Source: Arcticibacterium sp047623945
GTDB taxonomy: Bacteria > Bacteroidota > Bacteroidia > Cytophagales > Spirosomataceae
Length of the DNA: 7,236 bases
Direction: 5' to 3'
Assembly: GCA_047623945.1 (NCBI GenBank)
Contig: JBLHOT010000132.1
Location: 1 to 7,236 of the forward strand
Shown here: in pieces, positions 1 to 4,806 of the stretch
Layout of the letters: every line of letters begins with the position of its first letter
How positions within the stretch are numbered: the first letter of the stretch is position 1
The notes under the pieces: generated by a model
The model's database searches: none
Told to the model about the DNA's origin: nothing
What the model saw: the letters and a program-made list of their open reading frames with translations, nothing else
Position numbers and translations under genes: made by a program

Positions 1-1
1 T

Positions 2-190
2 GACGGAAATTCATTAGCAAGAAGTACGACTTTTGACTTTAAAGATGACCTGATTCTAACTACTGGGATGAGCCTAAGAGTAAATGTACTAGGCTACATT
101 ATTGTAGAGCCCTATTTTGCTGTTCCATTTTATAATGGTGGCAAAAAACCAGTCGTTACAGGCGTAAATTTTATGATTCCTGGCTGGTAG
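2..190 (+). CDS. C-terminal fragment of a probable outer-membrane or TolB-like envelope protein
   Basis: An open frame runs from the left edge to a TAG stop at 188-190 and gives the last 62 residues of a protein whose start lies outside the window. The tail contains the alternating hydrophobic stretch RVNVLGYIIVEPYFAVPF, then NGGKK, and ends NFMIPGW. Alternating beta-strand-like residues and a terminal aromatic residue are typical of the last strands of Bacteroidota outer-membrane beta-barrels. From memory, the GY-x-x-x-EPYFAVPF pattern resembles the C-terminus of PD40/TolB-like envelope proteins of this phylum, but no catalytic motif is present to confirm this. The coding call is supported by a bidirectional terminator 23 bp after the stop. 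Reality of the gene is likely; its function is uncertain. Confidence 0.55.
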   Translation, partial: DGNSLARSTTFDFKDDLILTTGMSLRVNVLGYIIVEPYFAVPFYNGGKKPVVTGVNFMIPGW

Positions 191-212
191 TTTAAAATAC
201 ATCTCATATATA

Positions 213-248
213 AAAAAGAGCCGTTTCAGTATTGAAACGGCTCTTTTT
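213..248. terminator. Bidirectional intrinsic terminator
   Basis: A perfect 11-bp stem (218-228 with 233-243, GAGCCGTTTCA and its complement) closes a GTAT loop. Five A:T pairs extend it to a 16-bp stem. The flanking A-tract (212-217) and T-tract (244-248) give a U-run on both strands. It can end the plus-strand gene finishing at 190 and, on the minus strand, the tRNA-Ala transcript, whose CCA end lies 2 bp away. This is the only convincing intrinsic terminator in the window. Confidence 0.9.
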
Positions 249-250
249 AG

Positions 251-327
251 TGGTGGAGAATACAGGAATCGAACCTGCGACCTTTTGACTGCCAGTCAAA
301 CGCTCTAGCCAACTGAGCTAATTCCCC
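251..327 (-). tRNA. tRNA-Ala (anticodon GGC), CCA encoded
   Basis: The reverse complement folds into a complete cloverleaf. The acceptor stem GGGGAAT pairs with ATTCTCC, the D arm is GCTC/GAGC, and the anticodon stem TTTGA/TCAAA carries the loop CTGGCAG. The T arm is GCAGG/CCTGT with loop TTCGATT, and the discriminator is A73 followed by a templated CCA (251-253). The anticodon GGC reads GCC and GCU alanine codons. The third acceptor pair is G3:U70, the main identity element for alanyl-tRNA synthetase, so sequence and anticodon agree. The mature body is 74 nt (254-327) plus CCA. The first 13 nt are duplicated upstream (see the repeat entries). A terminator follows the CCA end directly. A promoter candidate lies about 120 bp upstream of the mature 5' end, which implies a long 5' leader that must be removed by RNase P. 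Confidence 0.97.
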
Positions 328-350
328 AAAATATGTTAAACGTTCTGCCT
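315..350. repeat. 36-bp direct repeat, copy 1 (overlaps tRNA-Ala 5' end)
   Basis: This 36-bp stretch recurs without mismatch at 368-403. On the minus strand it holds the first 13 nt of tRNA-Ala (acceptor 5' strand, TA, and the D-stem 5' strand; 315-327) and 23 nt of the immediate 5' leader (328-350). The two copies are offset by 53 bp. Confidence 0.95.
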
Positions 351-368
351 CCCGATAGCTATCGGGAG
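349..368. repeat. Perfect 20-bp palindrome between the direct repeats
   Basis: The sequence CTCCCGATAGCTATCGGGAG equals its own reverse complement. Its core lies between the two 36-bp copies, and its outermost bases overlap the end of copy 1 and the first base of copy 2. In RNA it would form an 8-bp stem with an AGCT loop inside the tRNA-Ala precursor leader. There is no U-tract after it on either strand, so it is not a canonical terminator. From memory, CCCGATAGCTATCGGG-type palindromes recur between genes in some Bacteroidota genomes, which would make this one member of a dispersed family. I cannot confirm that from one window. Confidence 0.85.
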
Positions 369-403
369 AGCTAATTCCCCAAAATATGTTAAACGTTCTG
401 CCT
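368..403. repeat. 36-bp direct repeat, copy 2 (pseudo tRNA-Ala 5' end)
   Basis: Exact copy of 315-350. It carries a second version of the first 13 nt of tRNA-Ala (368-380, minus strand) and 23 nt of leader, but no further tRNA sequence follows. It is a truncated duplicate and not a second tRNA gene. It lies upstream of the real gene and downstream of the promoter candidate, so it is probably transcribed as part of the tRNA leader. Confidence 0.95.
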
Positions 404-449
404 TCCAATAAAGTCAGGCTAGTTATTTATATTCTCTAAATTATGAATG

Positions 450-480
450 CAAATATAATAGAAGGATTTAATCTTGCCAG
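450..480 (-). promoter_or_regulatory. Candidate promoter for tRNA-Ala
   Basis: On the minus strand TATATTTG (457 to 450) matches the Bacteroidota -7 consensus TAnnTTTG exactly. CTGG (480 to 477), one mismatch from the -33 TTG element, sits 19 nt upstream of it, which is an acceptable spacing. Transcription would begin near 443 and run through the duplicated leader into the tRNA. The rest of 404-556 is AT-rich spacer without a supportable gene, and I see no clear terminator after hisC, so read-through from hisC is also possible. Confidence 0.45.
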
Positions 481-556
481 TAATATTAACCTTGATATTT
501 GGACTCATTTAATATGAATAAGTAAGAGTCTACCTTAAGTATTGAAAACTAGGGAT

Positions 557-1606
557 TTACTTAAAGCTTTCCAGCTCCTCCATTAAAACTTTATTTTCCT
601 TAGCCGTTCCCACGCTTATTCTTAGACAGTGGTCACAAAGAGTTACATTACTTCTATCTCTTACAATAACTTTTTTACTTATCAAGTAGCTAAAAACCGA
701 TTTCGCGTCTGTAAATTTCACTAAAAGTTGATTGGAATCTGAAGGATAAATGTGTCTTACATTTTCTAGAGCTAATAACCTTTTGAATAGACGAAACCTT
801 TCTTTCAGGATTTTTTCAACGTAAAGTTCTTTTTTTTCTACATTATCCAAAGCTTCCAAAATGAGCCTTTGAGCTTCTTGATTGAGATTGTAAGGATACT
901 TTATTTTATTAAGAATTTTTATTAAATCTACATGCCCGAAAGCCATTCCCACTCGTAATCCGGCCATGCCCCAGGCTTTAGAAAAGGTCTGCAGCACCAC
1001 TAAATTATCATAGGTATTTAATTTACCTAAAAAAGATGGCTGAGAAGCAAAATCAATATAAGCCTCGTCCACAATAATAAGACAGTCTTTATAAGTATCT
1101 AACAGCACTTCAATATCTGCAGTATGTATGAGATTCCCAGAAGGATTATTTGGTGAACAAACCCAAATTATTTTGGTTTGCCCATCCACGTTTTTGGCAA
1201 TGGCCTCTAAGTCCAGCTGGAAATTTGGTTTTAGATTGATTTTCCGCGTTTCTATTTGCTGAATATCCGCACAGACCTGATACATGCCATAGGTGGGAGG
1301 GAGCAGCAGCATATTATCTATTTTAGGCTCACAAACCGCTTTAATAATCAAATCAATAGCCTCATCAGAGCCATTACCCAGAAAAATTTGTTCTGGGTAG
1401 ACACCTTTTAATTCGGCTAATTTATGTTTTAAATCTCTTTGGTAGGGGTCTGGGTATCTATTGAGGCCTTTTCCTGCCACAGATCCGTATGGATTCTCAT
1501 TAGCATCTAAAAAAACACCTTCTTTTCCCGAATACTCATCTCGTGCAGAACTGTATGGTTTTAGAGCTAATAAATGTTCTCGTACGAGCGAATTGATAAT
1601 TGACAT
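557..1606 (-). CDS. hisC: Histidinol-phosphate aminotransferase
   Basis: This cytoplasmic, PLP-dependent class I/II aminotransferase transfers an amino group from glutamate to imidazole-acetol phosphate to make L-histidinol phosphate, a late step of histidine synthesis. The 349 residues match the usual HisC length. Visible motifs are the N-terminal LDANENPYG (33-41), NRYPDPY (49-55), GNGSDEAID (77-85), SPNNPSG (151-157), VDEAY with the PLP-pyridine Asp180, the Schiff-base Lys210 in TFSKAWGMAGLRVG, and the C-terminal substrate-binding LRISVGT with Arg329. The ATG start gives a normal N-terminus; no Shine-Dalgarno is seen, as is common in this phylum. No other his gene lies nearby, so it stands outside a his operon here. 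Related family members use phenylalanine or tyrosine precursors, so dual use is possible. It diverges from hemF across 97 bp, and the tRNA-Ala gene lies downstream on the same strand. Confidence 0.95.
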   Translation of the reverse strand: MSIINSLVREHLLALKPYSSARDEYSGKEGVFLDANENPYGSVAGKGLNRYPDPYQRDLKHKLAELKGVYPEQIFLGNGSDEAIDLIIKAVCEPKIDNMLLLPPTYGMYQVCADIQQIETRKINLKPNFQLDLEAIAKNVDGQTKIIWVCSPNNPSGNLIHTADIEVLLDTYKDCLIIVDEAYIDFASQPSFLGKLNTYDNLVVLQTFSKAWGMAGLRVGMAFGHVDLIKILNKIKYPYNLNQEAQRLILEALDNVEKKELYVEKILKERFRLFKRLLALENVRHIYPSDSNQLLVKFTDAKSVFSYLISKKVIVRDRSNVTLCDHCLRISVGTAKENKVLMEELESFK

Positions 1607-1647
1607 AAGTATAGTTTTAATCGGATGTGGCCTTTAAACATCATACA

Positions 1648-1655
1648 CAAACATA
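1648..1655 (-). promoter_or_regulatory. Candidate -7 element for hisC
   Basis: On the minus strand TATGTTTG matches the Bacteroidota -7 consensus TAnnTTTG. It would start transcription near 1641 and leave a leader of about 35 nt before the hisC ATG. A degenerate TTAG lies about 21 nt upstream as a possible -33 element, overlapping the hemF -7 candidate. Confidence 0.45.
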
Positions 1656-1677
1656 CGAGGACTGACATTTCTTTTCC

Positions 1678-1685
1678 TAATTTTG
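1678..1685 (+). promoter_or_regulatory. Candidate -7 element for hemF
   Basis: TAATTTTG matches TAnnTTTG exactly and ends 18 bp before the hemF ATG, which predicts a leader of only about a dozen nucleotides. I see no good TTG-type -33 element at the expected distance, so the call rests on the -7 match and its position. Confidence 0.45.
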
Positions 1686-1703
1686 GTCTGTAAATAGAAT
1701 GCA

Positions 1704-2612
1704 ATGATAGACAGAAAAGAGATAGAGGTTTTTTTTAAGGGTTTACAGGACACTATTTGCTCCGATATGGAAATCGCAGATGGCAAGGGCAAATTTCAAG
1801 AAGATATATGGGAGCATACCACTGGCGGTGGCGGCAGAACTAGGCTGATGCAAAACGGAAATATCATTGAAAAAGGAGGGGTCAACTTTTCTGCTGTAGA
1901 AGGGAAAGTAAGCGAAGACATGAAAAAGGCTCTAAAAATAGACCAGGACGCAGATTTCTTTGCCACTGGGGTCTCTATTGTTCAGCATCCTGAGAATCCA
2001 CATGTACCCATCATTCATATGAATGTCAGGTATTTCGAACTGTCAAATGGTACTTATTGGTTTGGGGGCGGCATAGACCTTACACCACATTATTTAGTTA
2101 AAAAACAGGCTCAGTGGTTTCATGAGCAGCTAAAAAAAGCCTGTGACAAACATGGCATTAGTTTTTATGCCGACTATAAAGAAAGGGCTGACAATTATTT
2201 CTTTTTGCCTCACAGAGATGAGACAAGAGGTGTGGGAGGAATATTTTTCGACCATTTAAGTGAAAAAAGTATGTCATTGACCAAGAGTCAGATTTTTGAC
2301 TTTATCAAAGAAATAGGTGAGGCATTTACTCCAATTTATACACATTTACTGGAGCTTAACGCCGCGAAAACATACTCAAAAGAGGAAAAAACTTGGCAAT
2401 ATCTCCGGAGAGGGCGTTATGTAGAATTTAACCTGGTTTGGGACAGAGGTACTAAGTTTGGGCTGGTGACAGGCGGCAGAACGGAATCCATTTTGATGAG
2501 TTTACCGCCACAAGCAAATTGGGCTTACGATCATATGCCCGAAATAGGTTCATCAGAAAAAGAAACTTTAGAAGGCCTTAAAAAAGGAATAGACTGGTTA
2601 AATCTTGCTTAG
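1704..2612 (+). CDS. hemF: Oxygen-dependent coproporphyrinogen III oxidase
   Basis: HemF uses O2 to decarboxylate the two propionates of coproporphyrinogen III on rings A and B, giving protoporphyrinogen IX in haem synthesis. It is a soluble homodimer. At 302 residues it is close to the 299 of E. coli HemF and appears full length. Family signatures in order are GGGGRTRLM (41-49), KGGVNFS (57-63), HMNVRYFE with the conserved active-site His106, WFGGGIDLTPHY (119-130), FLPHRDETRGVGGIFFDH (167-184), RRGRYVEFNLVWDRGTKFGLVTGG (from 235) and RTESILMSLPP (259-269). His95, His140 and His170 probably correspond to the other conserved histidines of the family (inferred by alignment from memory). Oxygen dependence implies aerobic growth; an anaerobic HemN-type enzyme may exist elsewhere. 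The TAG stop interlocks with the menC stop in a 4-bp convergent overlap, and no terminator hairpin is visible. Confidence 0.97.
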   Translation: MIDRKEIEVFFKGLQDTICSDMEIADGKGKFQEDIWEHTTGGGGRTRLMQNGNIIEKGGVNFSAVEGKVSEDMKKALKIDQDADFFATGVSIVQHPENPHVPIIHMNVRYFELSNGTYWFGGGIDLTPHYLVKKQAQWFHEQLKKACDKHGISFYADYKERADNYFFLPHRDETRGVGGIFFDHLSEKSMSLTKSQIFDFIKEIGEAFTPIYTHLLELNAAKTYSKEEKTWQYLRRGRYVEFNLVWDRGTKFGLVTGGRTESILMSLPPQANWAYDHMPEIGSSEKETLEGLKKGIDWLNLA

Positions 2613-3694
2613 CTCTCAAAATTTAGCAGAGATAAATCCCAACTCTCAGGTCCGTTGGTATGAATAAAACCATCCTCAACCAATAAAGGACAGGGAATGT
2701 TGTTATCGAACAATGAGCCAGTTCCAAGCCCTTGAGGAAGTGTATTTCCTTTAGAAAACGTATACTGACAGATGGCATTCAAACCAATATTAGCTTCTAA
2801 TGCCGAGGTGATCCACCAATTAATCTTTCTGTCTTTGGCATGAAGCATCCACTCATCAGTGGCTTTAAAACCACCAAGAAGTGTCGGCTTAAATATGAGA
2901 AACTGCGGTTTTATCAAATCCAGTAATTCTGGTTGAGAACTCCCAGTAATCCCAATTAATTCTTCATCTAGAGCAATAGGAACAGGAGTCGTTTTACAGA
3001 GTTCAGCCATTTGATCCCACTGACCCGCCTTAATGGGCTGCTCAATGCTGTGAATGTTTAGCTTAGCCAAGTCATCTAAAACGGATTTCGCTTCCTCTGA
3101 GCTAAAAGCACCATTGGCATCAACACGTAAAGTCAGTTCATCAGCAGAAAATTGAGAACGAATGGTTTTCAATAACTTATACTCCGTATCAAAATCAATG
3201 GATCCAATCTTCATTTTGATTGTTCTGAATCCTCCTTTTAGCTTTTCTACAATCTGCTTGGACATAAATGCTTCATCCCCCATCCATATCAAGCCATTTA
3301 TTTCTATCTCTGATTTTGCCTGGGCAAATGAATTATTAAATAAAACGCGACTTCCACCTCCGGACAAATCTAGAAGAGCCATTTCAAAAGCAAACCTGAT
3401 TGAAGGCCATGAAAAAAACAAATCACTTTCTATAGCTTCGGAAGCTTCCTCTATAGTTAGTTCAGAAGCATTGAATTTATCAATAAACAAATCCAGAAAT
3501 GGTGAAAGGTCCTCTTTAAAGTCAATGGAGAGCCCCGGTAAGGGAGAAGCTTCTCCAATTCCATTAACTTCAGGGTAGTGCCCATCATAAAGTTTAATGA
3601 AGTAGGAGTCTTTGGTTTTGAGAACACCCCTGGAAGTACCAGCGTCAAATTTAAAATTTAGCGTATGTTTGCAGAAAGCAGCTTTTAGAGGCAT
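2609..3694 (-). CDS. menC: o-Succinylbenzoate synthase (enolase superfamily)
   Basis: MenC dehydrates SHCHC to 2-succinylbenzoate in menaquinone synthesis, the main respiratory quinone of Bacteroidota. The 361 residues hold a complete enolase-superfamily layout. There is an N-terminal capping domain with GIGEASPLPG (45-54), then a barrel with the Lys-x-Lys pair at KMKIG (160-164, catalytic Lys162), and metal ligands Asp192 (VDANG), Glu218 (IEQP) and Asp243 (LDEE). The opposing Lys269 lies in FKPTLLGG, followed by TSALEANIGLNA (297-308) and PQGLGTGSLF (320-329). The last two stretches favour MenC over dipeptide epimerases of the same superfamily, which remain the main alternative. No other men gene is in view. 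The ATG start lies 29 bp from the divergent lpxK start, so its promoter must overlap the spacer or the lpxK 5' coding region. The stop interlocks with hemF. Confidence 0.9.
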   Translation of the reverse strand: MPLKAAFCKHTLNFKFDAGTSRGVLKTKDSYFIKLYDGHYPEVNGIGEASPLPGLSIDFKEDLSPFLDLFIDKFNASELTIEEASEAIESDLFFSWPSIRFAFEMALLDLSGGGSRVLFNNSFAQAKSEIEINGLIWMGDEAFMSKQIVEKLKGGFRTIKMKIGSIDFDTEYKLLKTIRSQFSADELTLRVDANGAFSSEEAKSVLDDLAKLNIHSIEQPIKAGQWDQMAELCKTTPVPIALDEELIGITGSSQPELLDLIKPQFLIFKPTLLGGFKATDEWMLHAKDRKINWWITSALEANIGLNAICQYTFSKGNTLPQGLGTGSLFDNNIPCPLLVEDGFIHTNGPESWDLSLLNFES

Positions 3695-3723
3695 ATAGTT
3701 TTAAGAAAAACGAAATTACAAAA

Positions 3724-4779
3724 TTGAAAGGCTTAATCAGAAGTTTCTTGTTTCCATTGTCTCTCATCTATAATGGGATTACGAAGTTTAGGAATTTCCT
3801 ATATGACAATTCGATCTTGAAAACCTTCCAAACACCCGTTTATTCCATTGGTGTAGGAAATTTGGCTGTTGGTGGCACGGGAAAAACGCCTTTAGTATCC
3901 TACCTTATACAGCAGTTTTCGGGTACAGAAATAGCTATACTAAGTAGGGGATATGGTCGTAAAACAAAAGGCTTTCTGCCAGTAGATGCGTCATCTTGTC
4001 CAGCTACTGTGGGTGATGAAATATTCATGCTCTTTGAAAAACATCATAAAACGGCAAAATTCTTTGTTGCTGAAGACCGGAATCTTGGGATACAAAATAT
4101 AATGAGGCTTTACCCAGCTACTGAATTAATCATTTTTGATGATGTTTTTCAGCATCGTGCGGTCAGTCCAAACTTTAATATTTTACTATCCACATTCTCT
4201 AGCCCATTCTTTAATGATTTTCTAATGCCCTATGGAAGATTACGAGAATGTAGACAGGGCCTAAAAAGAGCAGATGTTTTAATTTTCACCAAAGTGCAAA
4301 ATGGTTTGTCGGAGTGGCAAAGAGAACACTTTTTAAAAAGTGTCAAAGAAGTTAACAACAAGGGCCTACCCATCTTCTTTACCACGCAAAAAAGAGGCAG
4401 AATTCAAAACATAAGCGGAAAATCATTAAAATTAGGTGAAAAAGTGAATGTATTGTGTGCATTAGCCCGCAATGATTTATTCCATAGTGATGTAGCCAAA
4501 AGTTTTCTTGTCTCTGAAAAGTTTGAGTTTAGAGACCATCACTCCTATACCATAAATGACGTGCAAGGTATATGCTACAATGCTAAGAGCCTGCCTATTA
4601 TCACTACAGAAAAAGATTTTGTTAAGCTTAAACCCCTACTCTCTGAAGGGCAGATGGAGTCTTTTTATATTTTCAAAATAGAAATTGATTTCATAGCCGA
4701 AGAGTCTCTTTTTTTAACAAATATTAAAGAAGATTTTAAAAGGTTTAGGCTTAGAAAAGGTTCTTTAAATAATGGCTAA
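3724..4779 (+). CDS. lpxK: Tetraacyldisaccharide 4'-kinase (lipid A synthesis), TTG start
   Basis: LpxK phosphorylates the 4' position of the tetraacyldisaccharide-1-phosphate lipid A precursor at the cytoplasmic face of the inner membrane. The 351-residue product has a hydrophobic N-terminal membrane-association segment (about 7-20), the P-loop variant GNLAVGGTGKTP (45-56, Lys54), LSRGYGRKTKG (73-83), GDE (97-99), FDDVFQHR (138-145), MPYGRLRE (168-175), RDHHSY (270-275) and TTEKDFVKL (294-302), all LpxK signatures. The start is TTG at 3724. Upstream in frame there is no ATG, GTG or TTG before a stop at 3652-3654, and the next internal Met is far inside the protein, after the P-loop. TTG also gives the usual N-terminal length. 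The gene lies 29 bp from divergent menC and 27 bp before the porin gene, probably in one transcript with the latter. Lipid A kinase next to this porin family is an arrangement I recall from other Bacteroidota. Confidence 0.95.
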   Translation: MKGLIRSFLFPLSLIYNGITKFRNFLYDNSILKTFQTPVYSIGVGNLAVGGTGKTPLVSYLIQQFSGTEIAILSRGYGRKTKGFLPVDASSCPATVGDEIFMLFEKHHKTAKFFVAEDRNLGIQNIMRLYPATELIIFDDVFQHRAVSPNFNILLSTFSSPFFNDFLMPYGRLRECRQGLKRADVLIFTKVQNGLSEWQREHFLKSVKEVNNKGLPIFFTTQKRGRIQNISGKSLKLGEKVNVLCALARNDLFHSDVAKSFLVSEKFEFRDHHSYTINDVQGICYNAKSLPIITTEKDFVKLKPLLSEGQMESFYIFKIEIDFIAEESLFLTNIKEDFKRFRLRKGSLNNG

Positions 4780-4806
4780 ATTTACAATCGAATTTATTTT
4801 TATTTA

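Noticed and set aside
349..368. Palindrome as intrinsic terminator for hisC
   Set aside because: No U-tract follows the hairpin on the minus strand, and the tRNA gene lies just downstream, where termination would abolish its expression.
368..380. Second tRNA-Ala gene or pseudogene
   Set aside because: Only the first 13 nt of the tRNA are present, with no anticodon or T arm, so it is recorded as part of a direct repeat.
315..403. CRISPR-like repeat-spacer-repeat
   Set aside because: There are only two copies, one of which is part of a functional tRNA gene. The 17-bp 'spacer' is a palindrome and no cas genes are present. It is better explained as a local duplication.
534..564. Weak inverted repeat (TTAAGT/ACTTAA) around the hisC stop as a terminator
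   Set aside because: Only six A:T-rich pairs with a loop of about 18 nt and no U-run; too weak to support.
1729..1736. Run of eight T in codons 9-11 of hemF as a phase-variable tract (a similar A8 lies in hisC, minus strand, 830-837)
   Set aside because: Short homopolymers are expected in AT-rich DNA; both frames are intact, and switching off haem or histidine enzymes has no obvious benefit.
3162..3578. 138-codon open frame on the plus strand inside menC
   Set aside because: It is antisense to the conserved menC barrel, and its translation shows no recognisable motif. menC accounts for the constraint, so this is a shadow frame.
3457..3648. 63-codon minus-strand frame overlapping menC in another register
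   Set aside because: It lies fully inside the menC N-terminal domain, which matches its family, and shows no start signal or motif.
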